Positions 1-10,735 of a DNA stretch of 26,710 nucleotides are shown here, piece after piece. The stretch spans positions 632,895 through 659,604 of the forward strand of contig MNCI01023765.1 in the NCBI GenBank assembly GCA_015680685.1. The letters run 5' to 3'. Origin of the DNA: Gnetum montanum (Eukaryota > Streptophyta > Gnetopsida > Gnetales > Gnetaceae). Both the position numbers and the translations under genes were made by a program. Each line of letters opens with the position of its first letter. The first letter of the stretch is position 1. The notes under the pieces were generated by a model. That model saw only the letters and a list, made by a program, of their open reading frames with translations. It was not told the origin of the DNA and made no database searches.

Positions 1-1195
1 CCAACACATACCATCCTCTGCATTCATCTACACACATCCCTTTTCCCTCAACTTAGTTACCTCTTGCTCTATCCATGTAGGATGAAATTCCCCCATAACC
101 ACAACTATGAAATGCTATGAGGGTTGTAAATTTACAATTGGCCTTCCAGATGAGTGGTTTAGACAATCGATCTAGAAAATGGCCATTTGTTCAACCCAAT
201 AGTCCTCCCAAACCCTCACAACCTAATAAGGTTGGTTTTCCTATATTTCCAACACCCTCATCCTTTGCATCAAACAAATTCGAGAGTCATTCAAACCAAA
301 TGCCACCTTAGATCTACACTGTGATCCTAACTCATGTTGTTTCTGATTGAATCCAAGTTGGCAACCTTTCCATGATATGATCTAACCCAGGAAGTCCTCT
401 TATTTACTTATAGATTATTGGATGTAAGGAATGCACGGCTCTTCTTAATTATGGTTTTGGTGTCAATTTCATCTCCTACGACATGTACAAGGCCTAGAAC
501 CTACCACCTCTCATGAAGAGTAATATCCATTTGGAATTGGTAGACCAGTCAATCACTATCCCTTTAGGATTAGTGGAGGACATTATGACCATAGTTTGTG
601 GGTGGTCCTATCTCATCAATTTTCTAGTGATCAAGGTTAAAAGCTACAAAGGAAACTTTCCTATCATTATGGGACATGCATGGTTGGGAATTGTTGATGC
701 AAAAATGGGCATTAGGGACCTCTCCTTGAAGATCTCTAAGGAAAATGAATTTTGATGGCTTGAGAAAAAGTAAGTTCCATGCATCATGTATAAAGATAAT
801 GGGTGCAACTGCATGCAGAAGAATTGATCCATTAAAAGTACATTTCTTAGAGCATGTAATTAGTGTGCACATGAAATTGATATGCAAAGGTTCCTGTACA
901 CAGTAGCCACAAAATAGGAGGGTACCTAGTGGCTGACAGCTAACTTTGATACCAGCACATTATGTGTGGAACCCTCTAAGAGCTTGACATGTGCTTATAT
1001 TGAAGGTATGGATGAACTTGAGAAAGTTCATCACCAACCCTCTCATGATGAAGCTGACAATACTTATTGGGGAGAGTTGGAAATCCTTAATACTTTTAAG
1101 AAAGAGCCCCTAGAGTTAAAAACTCTACCAGCTAACATGGAATATGCATTTTTAAAAAAGGTAAGTTGGTCATAATTAATGCAAATCTTGCTCCC
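1..1195 (+). pseudogene. Element A: gag tail and aspartic protease remnant (Athila-type Ty3/gypsy)
   Basis: Degenerate end of gag and the retropepsin that would process the Gag-Pol polyprotein. A proline-rich stretch near 180-300 (reading NSPPKPSQPNK) is matched in element D on the opposite strand near 22400. The protease core runs from about 441 to 755. The active-site triplet, normally D-T/S-G, reads N-Y-G (447-455, same frame as the ATG at 513). The C-terminal flap region reads PIIMGHAWLGIVDAKMG, a typical retropepsin ILG-type motif. The linker that precedes reverse transcriptase follows at about 1100-1190 (ELKTLPANMEYAFLKK, then KLVIINANL). Translation breaks exactly at 1195, where an LTR begins. 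The gag start lies outside the window. Dead copy; the family assignment is firm. Confidence 0.8.
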
Positions 1196-2060
1196 TAATG
1201 AGCGATGAGGTATCCCTACACTCAACCATACAAATCACAAGTGTTCATGCATGATTTGATCAATTCCATGGATGACACTAGTTGTGGTATTTAGATCATT
1301 ATGCTCTAATCGTAGTTCACTATCTTCCCACTTGGACTAGTGGTAGCTTTATCACGTATGGTTTAGTTCAAAGTGAGGCATATGATGTTGTCTAATTCTA
1401 TGCTACTCCTAATGATGACAAAGAGATGAATTAATTAAGCTAATGAACAATGAAGACTAAAATCTAAACTAGCCTATGTGCAATGAGTATCTAATCCTAA
1501 TCATCTGTACATGTCTTGGACTTTGTAAGACTACTTCTAGGATTTTCAAGCGCATGTCACTAGGTGTGCTAAATGATACACTGCTAGATTACCAAGTACT
1601 TACACACTTAAGTGCTCATGATTAAGGCGTACGCATTCTGCTTAATGACATGAATAGTAAATAGTAATAAATGGAAATGTTAACTAAAGAAAATAGTAAA
1701 TAATTAACAATTAAAAGTAATAATAATCTAAGTGGATGTTGCAATGATGGGAGTAATCTTGATATTTATTTTTAGTCATGTAAGGTGTCCAAGTATGTCA
1801 CACTTGAACAAATGTGCTATAGAATTATAAACATCACACTATAGGCATGCATTGGGAATAATAGAACTCTAAGAAAGACTATCAAAAAGTAAGAAATAAA
1901 ACTAAAACTATATTATTGTTTTCTTTGTGCTTCCAAGTGATGTATTTATAGGTTAGCCTAGAGGAGATGACATTGAATATCTGACATCGCTTCTTGGCTC
2001 TGACATCAGGTATTTGATATTAGGGCTCCAATATTGGAGCTAACAAATGATGACTCATCA
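1196..2060 (-). repeat. LTR of fragment B (3' LTR, minus orientation), 865 bp
   Basis: Starts TAATGAG (decayed TGATGAG) and ends CTCATCA. Its first ~100 bp match, in inverted orientation, the end of the LTR at 14245-15134. The rest is similar to the LTR at 15675-16585, although U3 is strongly diverged. The minus-strand TATA box lies at about 1943-1950. Just beyond 2060 are a PPT-like stretch and a TTGAGGACAAG box, as in the other copies, which makes this the 3' LTR of a minus-strand element. It cuts element A pol between the protease linker and RT. Confidence 0.85.
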
Positions 2061-2072
2061 TACCCGCATGAC
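2061..2072 (-). other. Polypurine tract of fragment B
   Basis: On the minus strand this reads GTCATGCGGGTA directly against the LTR. Copies A and D have GTCATGGGGTA-like sequence at the same place. Upstream on the minus strand is the conserved box TTGAGGACAAGTTTTCATTT. This is the plus-strand primer position of an LTR element. Confidence 0.6.
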
Positions 2073-2243
2073 TAAATGAAAACTTGTCCTTGAGTCAAAA
2101 AAAATGAGAAACAAGTTTTTTTAAAAAAAATATTGGAAAGGTATGGAATTATTGACTAACTTAAATAACAAATAAAACAATTGACTCTTAAATGTTGTAG
2201 TATAAAAATGGAACACAATATTACAAGACAAAAAATAGGAAAC

Positions 2244-3637
2244 TCATGTAGTGCCTAGAGGTGGTGGCTCCTCCATTGGACACTTCACTTTCTCATTAGA
2301 CTTGTGAAATTTGTGGTGATCAAGTAATGCCTGTAACTTTTCTTCTTTCATCCTTGGATCACGTACTATCTAGGCTACTAAGTCGATGTGTGCTAGTGTC
2401 AATACATCACATGGACATGGTAGTTTTGAAATATTTGATTAGCTTGCATGTTATAGGCTACAAACTACTATTGTTTTTCCTCAAAGGCCCTAGCTTTCTC
2501 TCTTAATTCTTGATAGTATGTTAATCTCATAGCTAGGTTTGAGGCAACATCCTTCTATCCTTGGTAGCTAGCTTTAACCACTTCCAATTCTAAGTTTGCC
2601 ACATGTAGCTTCTACAAAGCATCTTTTCGATCTACAAAATCTTTTCATACAATGCATAAGTGGTCTATACTTGCTTCTCTAGCTTGTTCTGAGGTCAACT
2701 TGCTATTAATATGGCAAGGTTGACATATCTAAGGTTAGCCAACACCATGTATATTTTCAAATTTTTAATCTACAGGTCTTTATTCTTTACTTTCACTTGG
2801 TGGACCAAGGCATAGCTATCCAGAATTGGTTGCCACTCAGGATTTTGTGTTGACAAGGATCTAATGTGGGCTTTAGCCATTTGGATCTCTTTTTCATTTA
2901 TTTTTTATACATGCCTACGTGGTTGTGGAAGTGTGCCTTCAACTTCTTGTGCTTCTTAGCCTCATTCTGCCATGCATTGATTTCTATTGTTGATTTTTGT
3001 TGAATCGCACAGACCTCCTCCATTGAGAGGATTCTATTTTTTCTAGTAAATCTATTTATGTCTTGGTTGATCCTCAACAGTTATTCTCTCAACTAGTGGA
3101 CACTTTCCTCTAGAATATTTTTTTGCTTTTCAACTGTGGTCAACCTTGAATTCTCAGTGGTGAGTTTCTTATTTTCTTTTTGTGCAGTGATCAATGTATT
3201 TTTGTACTTATGGGACTATGCATCAACAGTAGAGGCATTCTAGATTACTTTCTCTTTTTCTTATTTTGTAGTTGTGTTCTCCTTAATCAGTTTGGCCAGT
3301 TTCTCTATCTTGAATTGTTCTAGCTGGTCAAGCATAACACAATGGGTAGGATCTTATCATTCAGCTCTCAAGGTAGCCAACTCTTGTTGTAATCTTTGCA
3401 CTTTTTCTTCTACATGTTCTACCCTAACTTCAAACATGACTAGCTTTTCTTTAGTGGTGATGAGGTCCAACTATGTTGCAGTGACATCACTAGGGATGTC
3501 AAACAAGGTAGCCATCACTTAGCCTATTTGCAGCAATCGATCCAAAACATCCTCATGCACTATAGGAGTCATCGAAGTCCCAATTAGCACCTACACATCT
3601 TTGGTCCTAGTAAGATCTAATAGGGGCACAATCAACC
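2244..3637 (-). pseudogene. Fragment B: C-terminal half of the third ORF (coiled coil)
   Basis: Reads leftward and ends at a TGA (2244-2246) after a proline-rich tail (EEPPPL). From about 3620 to 2900 one frame runs as a Lys/Glu/Gln/Leu-rich coiled coil (for example EVRVEHVEEKVQRLQQELAT and ENKKLTTENSRLTTVEKQKN), broken mainly by TAG/TAA at Gln-type positions. A frameshift near 2890 separates the final ~200 residues. It aligns with the third ORFs of A (11160-14020) and D (16830-19640), including the conserved MEEVCA region and the KEEKLQALLDHH segment near the C-terminus. The N-terminal domain is missing because B stops abruptly at about 3637, where element A pol resumes on the other strand. 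Function unknown. Confidence 0.7.
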
Positions 3638-6340
3638 TTTTCTTGGTCATATCCTAAGTTAACCAGAATTGATCCAAGGATATGCCAACATCGTATCTAC
3701 ATCAACCTAGCCATGAAGCCAAGAAGGCAACCATAGAGGTAGTTGAACCCCAAGTTGAAGTAGATCATCAAGGAGGAAATAGAACAACTCCTTAAGGTGA
3801 GGTTCATCTATCCCATTATGGATAGTGAGTAGGTTAGCCCACTCATAATTTTGCTAAAGAAAGATGGTAAGTGGTGTGTTTGCATCAACTTTAGGTTGTT
3901 GAATATGGCAACCATATCTGAGCATTGCTATTATAGCTTCTTGGATGGTTATAGTGGCTATAACCAAATCTAGATTGCACCAAAAGATCAGGCCAAAACA
4001 ACATTCACAAGTCCCTAGAGAAATTTTGCATATTGCAAGATGCCATTCGATCTATGCAATGCCCCTGCAATATTTTAATGCCTGGTCCTTAGTATTTTTC
4101 AATAGTAGATTGGTAGCAGGGAAGAAGTCTTTATGGATGACTTCTCTACCTATGGGGCTACATTTGAGCAAGCCCTGGACTACCTTGAGCAAGTATTGAA
4201 AAGATGTGTCAAAATCAAACTTAGGCTCAATTGGTAGAAAAGCTATTTAATGGTCTAGGAAGGCATAGTACTAGGGCACAATATTACTTAGATAGGGATT
4301 GGGGTAGACTTAGAAAAGATAAGGGCCATCCAAGGAATCACACACCAACTAGAGACATTCAAAGACATTTGATCACTTCTTGGACATAGTGGCTACTACC
4401 AATGGTTCATAGAGAATTTCTCTAAGATCACAAATCCATTGGTCAAGCTTACAAAGAAAGATGCTCCATTCATCTAGACCAAGGAGTGTGAACATGCATT
4501 CCAATAGCTAAAGGAAAAATTCATAGAAACCCCAATTCTACAGGTACTAGACTGGTCCAAACAATTTCATATAATGATGAATGTATCTAATTATTCCTTG
4601 GAAGTTGTACTTATGTAGTTGAATGATAAGAAACATCCATATTACATCCACTGCATAAGCTGAAGCATTGTGGGTGCATAGTTAAATTACACTGCAACTG
4701 AGAAAGAACTAATGGAATTGGTATATGCTCTTGAAAATTTTAGGCACTATGTGTTTGACTATAAGGTGTTTGTGCACACAGATCATAGTGCCATCCACTT
4801 CCTAATGAACAAGCCAATGATGAGGCCTCATATCATATGGTGGCTAGTGATCTTGTAGGAATTTGATGTCACAATGTTAGATCAGAAAGGGACTAAGAAT
4901 GTGGTCATTGACCATCTCTCTTAGTTAAGATGGAATAACAAGGAGGAGAGCTTGCTCTTTGATCAATTTCCAGATAAACTCCTCTTTACAGAAGCAATAA
5001 ATAATCAAGTGCTTGTCAAACCAAAATGGTATGAAAGCATCCTCATTTACCTTCTCACTCAGGAGATGCCACAAGATTTGGATTTTAGGAAGAAATAACA
5101 GTTTCTTCATTGGGCTAAGTATTTCATGGAAATCAATGGATATCTTTACAAAGTGTGCATCGATGACTTGGTTCGTTGGTGTGTCACTAATATGGACTAA
5201 TTGCATATTCTCTAGGATGCTCATGAAGGCCCCTATGGAGGCCACTATGCTAGAAGATGCATAATAATAAAAATCCTGATGGCAAGATACTATTGGCCTA
5301 TAATATTTAGGGATGCCCACTAGTTTGTCTGATCCCATGAGCACTGTTAATGAGATGATGGGATGATCACTTAAATGGAGGATCCTCAATAGTAGATTCA
5401 ACCACTGGAGCACTTTGACATATGGGGCATAGCCTTCATGGGTCCCATCACACCCATGTCTAATGAAAAGACATACATCATCATAATACTTGACTACTAC
5501 ACTAAATGGATAGAAGCAACAACCATCACCAATTATAGATCATCCACTATTACTAGATTTGTACAAAAAGATGTTATAAATAGGTTTGGGATGCCATGTG
5601 CACTAATTTTTGACAATGGAACTCATTTCATAGGTGCCACTTTTCAAAAACTCATTCAAGGCTAGGGGATCAAACATAAATTAACAACATTGTATCACCC
5701 CCAAGCCAATAGTCAAGCAAAGGTAACTAACAGGGCAATTATAAAGATTCTAATAAGAACAATTAGCAAATATAGGAGAGAGTGGAGCACAAAATTCAAT
5801 GATTCCCTTTGGGCCTACTGCTCAATATGAAAGCTCCCTATTGAAAACTATCCATATGAGCTAGTGTATGAAAAACTTCCAATGCTCTTGATTCAATTTA
5901 AGCTCCATACACTCACAACAACCTATGATCTAAATCTTAACCTAATTCTAGCATGAAAGAAAAGATTAATCAATCTTAAATGTACTAGATGAAAATTGAT
6001 TAGTGACCCTATCTTGGAATGAAGTGCACAAAGCATTCAACAAGCAATATCATGATCTTAAAATATGGAAAGTAAAATTTCAACCTAGAGATAAGGTTCT
6101 CTACTTGAACCCCACACATGTACCCTAGAAAATAAAGTTCTGAATGTTGTGGGAGGGATGTTATATAATTAATGAAACCTTTTCCTCTATGGCCATGTTA
6201 ATCTACAAACTTGAGAGCTCAAATAAAAAGCAATTGGTTAACATCCAAGAAGGAAAAAATTTCCATGAGCCTAAGCAAGCTAGTGTACAAATACCTCAAC
6301 GGTTAGATAACTACGCTCAATTTTTCAGATCTCCTCCTTC
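3638..6340 (+). pseudogene. Element A pol: reverse transcriptase, RNase H, integrase (Athila-type)
   Basis: Order is RT (3638-4500), RNase H (4550-4920) and integrase (4925-6340). RT shows CQHRIYI, IKEEIEQLL, FLDGYSGYNQI and the catalytic box FMDD at 4130-4141. The segment between the LNMAT and CYYSFLDG stretches is short, so about 15-20 residues of RT are lost in frame. RNase H shows TATEKEL and HTDHSAIHFLMNKP. Integrase shows the zinc-binding region (HEGPYGGHY...HEHC) and the core from WGIAFMGPI. The three catalytic positions read Ala (5432-5434), Asp (5612-5614) and Lys (5720-5722) instead of D-D-E. One frame is kept from 3638 to about 5990 despite about 35 stops. A frameshift near 6000 precedes the C-terminal region (KFQPRDKVLYLNPTHV, then MLWEGCYIINET). 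Non-functional. It continues the protease remnant at 1-1195 across fragment B. Confidence 0.9.
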
Positions 6341-6344
6341 CAAC

Positions 6345-6640
6345 TTAGTTATGGGGAGATGGCCATCCATGCTAATCATTCATATGGATGCTCAAGTTTT
6401 CTATTTTTTGTTTTCCATGTTTTGATTTTGCAAGTTATTTATTTTACACCTTTTTGATGTTCAAAAGTTTTTCTATTTTACACCATTTTTTGTTTTACAC
6501 CATCATTAGTATGTTTAAATATTTCTTTAATATTTTACACTTTCATATACATTTTACTTTGTCTACTTTGAGTGTGATTTTCAAATTTTTGCTAATAAAC
6601 ACGATTTATGCCAATAGGACATAGTGGTGCTGTAGCTGCT
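6345..6640 (+). repeat. T-rich post-pol spacer with TTTTACACC repeats
   Basis: A low-complexity T-rich stretch follows the integrase. The word TTTTACAC(C) recurs four times between 6442 and 6545. T-rich spacers after pol are common in Athila elements, so this probably still belongs to element A. No coding sequence is credible here. Confidence 0.4.
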
Positions 6641-7049
6641 ACTAATGGTGGTTTGTGCTTAATGTTTTGTTTCCTAATGTTTGGTTTCTATTTTTGAATT
6701 TTTGTACTGATGGCTAAGTCATGGTTTCTTTTTCATGGAAGATGCAATTAATCCACGACATCCACCCTATTGGCGACTGTTTGAGACGCGACCGCCAATG
6801 AGTGTCCTCGAACAGGATTTAGGTGCTTGCTGGTCTCTAGCACCACCAAGGCCCAGATACCTTCAAATAGACTTAGTAGTTAATGTGAGTATGTGTGTGT
6901 GCTATTGTGATGTGTGGTTGTGAAATATGAAATGATTGCATTGTGTGTAAACTACAAATGACTTATCTTAAAGAGATTCAGCCAACTTTGCCAAGTACTG
7001 TGAGTTGTTGAGAGTTCCTATTTTGTTCAATTGCCTAGTCTACGTGGTC
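6641..7049. other. Unassigned, with a CpG-retaining island at 6735-6870
   Basis: The stretch at 6735-6870 holds several CpGs (including GACGCGACCGCC) in a window otherwise poor in CpG. It carries an open frame from 6735 to 6923 (start MEDAINPRHPP) that I do not recognise. TGGCGACT at about 6765 resembles the start of a tRNA-Arg-type primer-binding site, but the rest does not match and no LTR end sits next to it. From 6880 to 7049 I see only GT-rich and AT-rich sequence. Confidence 0.3.
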
Positions 7050-8309
7050 CTTATAATACCTACTTGTAAAAAATAAAATTTTGCAAAAACATTTGAGCAC
7101 AACTCTACGAATCTACTTCTAATTTTCCCCAGAGAAAGAGATAGTTCCACAAGAAAACTAAAAATAGAGCAAGATTCAATGAAAATAGACAGAAAAGAAA
7201 AGAAGATTTGTGTAGACCTCAAATATTTAAACAAGGTAAAATGACATGAGTAAACACTTCGCAATAAAGAACTCCCAAATCAATAACTATGAATTGTTCA
7301 AACTTCCAAGGCTCAAATAAGTAATTTCTTCAAGACAATCCTACTATGCTGCCAAAAAATTGCTGCGTAAACTACCACGTATGAGACTCCATTTTGGCTA
7401 GATAATGGACATCAAAAATTGCATTCAATAGAACCTTCAAAAAACTTGAAAATTTCTGATTGAAATACCATGGAGATTCACTTTAAAGATAAAAAGAAGC
7501 TATCCCATCAAAATACCAAAGATTTTCTGAACCCTCTTGACTATTGAATCGTTCAACGACATGACTACAAGCAGAGGCTATCTTACAACGATCTCAATAG
7601 TAGTTCTTATACATTGCAAAATAACAAAATTTACTACTAAAATGCTCTTAAGGCTTTCAAACACAAGTGCTTCTATGGCAAAATTTTAATAGAAATTTTC
7701 TATCAGGCAACAAGAACAATAAGAGCAATCTAAAAATCCCAAAATTACTTGCCAAGGATGATACTATCTAAACCACTAGCTAAACAATTTAAAAAAAATA
7801 AAAATAAAACATAACTCACAGGACTATGAAAAGGAGGCTAAAATATTTTCTTTAGCAAGTCATCTTACAAGCAATCTTTCACAATTTCTTTTACAAATGC
7901 TCTTCCCAAGAGCCAATGTCTCCAAGTGTGAGCTCTAAGTGCTAGCTAGTAGCCTTCCCAAAGTGTGATGTATCAAGTGTCTTCTCCCCCCAAAGTATCT
8001 CCTCCCCTTGTCTCTCCTTTTTTCACCCCTGAAGCCTTTTTATAAGGTTCATAAGGTAGTTACATTCCAAAATATCCTAGCTAACTTCTCTCCCAAGTAA
8101 CTTGCCCAACAAGTTAGGAAGTATTAACTTAGGAAGTTAGGAGAAATATTACAAATATTGCTTTTTAGGATAATGAGAATAAATCCAATAGCTCTATATA
8201 ATTGTTTAAAATTNCGCACTTGCACCCGTATTAAAGTGGCTAAAAATAAAAATTTAAATCCTAAACATTAGGTCCAAATGTGAAGGCACTAGGCCTGGAA
8301 CTGCCAACA
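7050..8309 (-). repeat. Possible LTR of an unrelated element (minus orientation)
   Basis: Read on the minus strand, this begins TGTTGGCAGTTCC (right end at 8309) and has a TATA box (CCTTATAAAAAGG, near 8040). A pyrimidine/purine-rich leader follows, as in an LTR U3-R boundary. The far end could not be fixed, and no second copy or target-site duplication is visible in the window. It shares no sequence with the Athila-type LTRs. An ambiguous base (n) lies at 8214. It could instead be ordinary promoter-like intergenic DNA. Confidence 0.3.
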
Positions 8310-8339
8310 AATATTTTCAAAATATCCCATCCTACCAAA

Positions 8340-9260
8340 AATCGTTATCAACTGCCACCGCGGGAGAAGGCTTTGCCGCTGTATCCAGCATCATTGTGGT
8401 GTTCAGTTGCTGAAGAGTGAGGGAAAAGGATTTTCTTGGAGGAAAGAAAATGATGTGCTGAACATATGGTCCTAAACATAGGGTTTCAGTTGCCTAGAAT
8501 TTTTTTTTTCTGCCCCAAATTCGCTTAGGGCTTCCTGCGTTTTTTTTTTGTTTTTGTGAATCATCTTCCAAATCACTACCATTGATTGCAGAGCCAGGGG
8601 CAAATGTATCATGGATCTACATCCAGAAAAACTATAGGAACCTTCATCATGCCATTATAACTGCCACAACCTCTAGAACCTCCACGGCCTACAAAACTGG
8701 AAATGAAATCGGGGCTTCAACAAAATGTGACTTCTTTCTTTGTATATTATGTGTGGAAGAGGGTTTTGATTTTTTTTAAATATCCCTACGTTTATGGCAA
8801 AGATGTTTATGCCCTAGGGACTTAATTATGCCCATCTAGATGGCATTTTTTGTGGTGCTCATCTGCGCCAGGATGAATGTCGCATGGCGGGCAATTTTGA
8901 ACTTTTACTGCTGCATGATTTTCCAGGAATGCCGTGATTTTCCTTCCTCTTTGCCTACAACTACACCTCCACTGATATTATCTTTACATGTATGATGTTT
9001 GCTCCCCCACCATTGCCACGTTCAGCAGGTATACGGTGTCAAGAATCGTTGGTCCAACTGTAGTATGCTTTTCCTCCACTCTCATCGTTGTACAATCTTC
9101 AGGACGATGGAGGCGCTGCTGATTTTTGTGCAAGGAGTTTCAAACATTATCTTAGGGTCAAAAAATACAACCAAGCTTAACAATAGGGATTTTCAACTTG
9201 GGACCTTTCCAAAAAATTTTAGAGCACGTTCTTCACCAATGCCTTTGACGTAAATAATAT
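8340..9260. other. G+C-richer, gene-like stretch without a clear ORF
   Basis: Composition and CpG content rise compared with the surrounding transposon debris. A T-rich tract followed by ATTGATTGCAG at 8581-8591 looks like an intron 3' end on the plus strand. On the minus strand near 8665-8700 a short frame reads GRGGSRGCGSYNG, reminiscent of a Gly/Arg-rich RNA-binding segment. No frame is long enough on either strand to name a protein. This could be a decayed host gene fragment or the internal part of an unrelated element. Confidence 0.25.
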
Positions 9261-9281
9261 AATTCCTTGTTTGCTATAGTA

Positions 9282-9641
9282 CTATCTTCCAATCTCCAAT
9301 ATGGAATAATATGGCACTTTCATTTTATATCGAGAAGGCTTCAACATCAAATTATTTACCAGTGGATTACTTCTCCAAAAACACCCATCGACCCACAACA
9401 CTAAAGCTGTAAATTTACTTCTAAATTTACAACCATAGATTGTTCCAATTTTTAATAAACTATTCCAACTATTCCATGGAATGGCTAAATGTGCCAACAC
9501 ACCCATTTCACAAACTCTATGGTTTTTCTTGTTTTGTAGGTTTGAGTTCCCTTTCATTAAATAAAATTTTAATACATTGGTGACCTTGGCAATTTCTAGA
9601 ATTGGAAAGGATTCAAAGGTTTGTATAAGGTGTGACTTCAA
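9282..9641 (-). CDS. Unrecognised 119-residue open frame
   Basis: An open frame of 119 codons on the minus strand, unusually long for this stop-rich window. The product is rich in hydrophobic residues, Lys and Asn, contains AIPWNSWNSLLKIGTIYG, and has no motif I recognise. No neighbouring frame extends it convincingly. It may be a chance ORF or a fragment of a decayed gene. No function is proposed. Confidence 0.15.
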   Translation of the reverse strand: MKSHLIQTFESFPILEIAKVTNVLKFYLMKGNSNLQNKKNHRVCEMGVLAHLAIPWNSWNSLLKIGTIYGCKFRSKFTALVLWVDGCFWRSNPLVNNLMLKPSRYKMKVPYYSILEIGR

Positions 9642-9753
9642 GGGGATCCAATACTCTTTGTACTCCTATACTTACTTAGGTGCTTGAGTGTTTTCATAGA
9701 CTTCTTACCATTAATAGGAATTCAAATAAAGTCATTGCATGGTGTGGTTTCCA

Positions 9754-9803
9754 TAAAAAAACAAAAAAACAAAAAGAAAAAAAAAGAAAAAAGAAAAAAA
9801 AGA
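9754..9803 (+). repeat. A-rich low-complexity tract
   Basis: About 50 bases of A interrupted by single C or G (AAAAAAACAAAAAAACAAAAAG type). It could be the decayed poly(A) tail of a retroposed sequence lying to its left, or simple repeat. No flanking duplication was found. Confidence 0.6.
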
Positions 9804-10480
9804 ACATGATGGGAATTCAAAGCACACACCTTAGACACAACTAAACAGGCTACAAGCACTAGTTATAAGACTAGAAAGACATGTTACCCATGCCTAAAGG
9901 TCCCCTCTACCTAAGGTCCTTTCTCATTTTCTACTTCTATTTTCTTCTCTTTATGGAATGATGGTTGTTTCGTGGGTGCAGTCTTGTGTCTTAAGGGGGT
10001 GGATTGGTTTTGAAGTGGTGATGTGAAGTCACTAAAAGAGGTTGGATTTGGTCTGGACTAAGGATGGATCTTCTTAGGTAATTTTTAAATATAAAACTTC
10101 AGAAGGGACTTCTTATGACCTCAATTTAGAATTCCATTCCATCTTCTCCATCATCTATCTCTGCTGATCATAATTCACTTCACTACTAATGTCCATGTTC
10201 TTGATTTGGTGTCTTTTTTTGACATACTTAAATTCTTAGGTAGAATCTTTTGGGTTTTGGTCCTTAAGATCAACCAATCATTAATTACCTATGGGGCCCA
10301 TGGACTCCTAAGGTTGAGGTTATGAAAGGGTAAATAAGGCATGTGCCTATTACGGGGAGGATCCACATGCATATCCCTTGGTTGGGTTTGTTAAGCACCT
10401 TAGGCATTCTTGCAGTCAGAATCTTTCGTACACCCATCTTCTACATCAAGCCATGTGCTCCTTCACATATTCTATTTAAT
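9804..10480. other. Unassigned intergenic sequence
   Basis: AT-rich, with no ORF, RNA gene or repeat that I can identify. It precedes the region (from about 10480) where similarity to element D's third-ORF leader begins. Confidence 0.4.
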
Positions 10481-10645
10481 AAACATATTTTCTATCAAAT
10501 TTTTTAATTTTTGAGATTTCAAAAATCCTCTTCAATGATTTCCTCATATTCTTGGCTTTTCTAGGACTCCATGGACCCCAAATTCATTGAAAAATTCCTT
10601 GTATTTTTTAAGATATTCAAATTTCAAAATTTTTCCTACGAGCTC

Positions 10646-10735
10646 CATATACAGGGCCTTGTCAATGGAGTAGACCCATATACAAGGCCTCATATACGAG
10701 GCCTCGTCGATGTAGTAGAAATATTCTATATATAT
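10646..10735 (+). promoter_or_regulatory. U3-like promoter module upstream of the third ORF (element A)
   Basis: Two 28-bp imperfect repeats (10646-10673 and 10691-10718, five mismatches) flank a 14-bp partial copy (10677-10690). Each full unit ends in a TCAATGGAGTAG / TCGATGTAGTAG box. A TATA box follows at 10727-10735. The 3' LTR of the same element has TCAATGTAGC (14300-14309) and TCGATGCAGC (14334-14343), then TATAAATA at 14358, with similar spacing. Element D has the equivalent module on the minus strand at 20046-20130. Sequence and spacing are seen directly; promoter activity is inferred. Confidence 0.5.

Noticed and set aside
4925-5413. Long minus-strand open frame of 162 codons
   Set aside because: It is the antisense shadow of element A integrase, whose plus-strand zinc-binding and core motifs are clear.
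3638-6340. U-to-C RNA editing or stop-codon reassignment as the explanation for the in-frame stops
   Set aside because: Several stops are at Trp positions (TGG to TAG), which U-to-C editing cannot restore. Catalytic residues are also lost, so decay is simpler.
6388-6624. 78-codon plus-strand frame rich in Phe and Leu, suggesting a membrane protein
   Set aside because: It arises from the T-rich TTTTACACC repeat tract and has no protein-like pattern.
6764-6785. Primer-binding site for tRNA-Arg (TGGCGACT...)
   Set aside because: Only eight bases match, and no LTR ending in CA lies immediately upstream.
8582-8779. 65-codon plus-strand frame as a gene
   Set aside because: No recognisable motif or supporting homologous frame, and it contains low-complexity Thr/Ser sequence.
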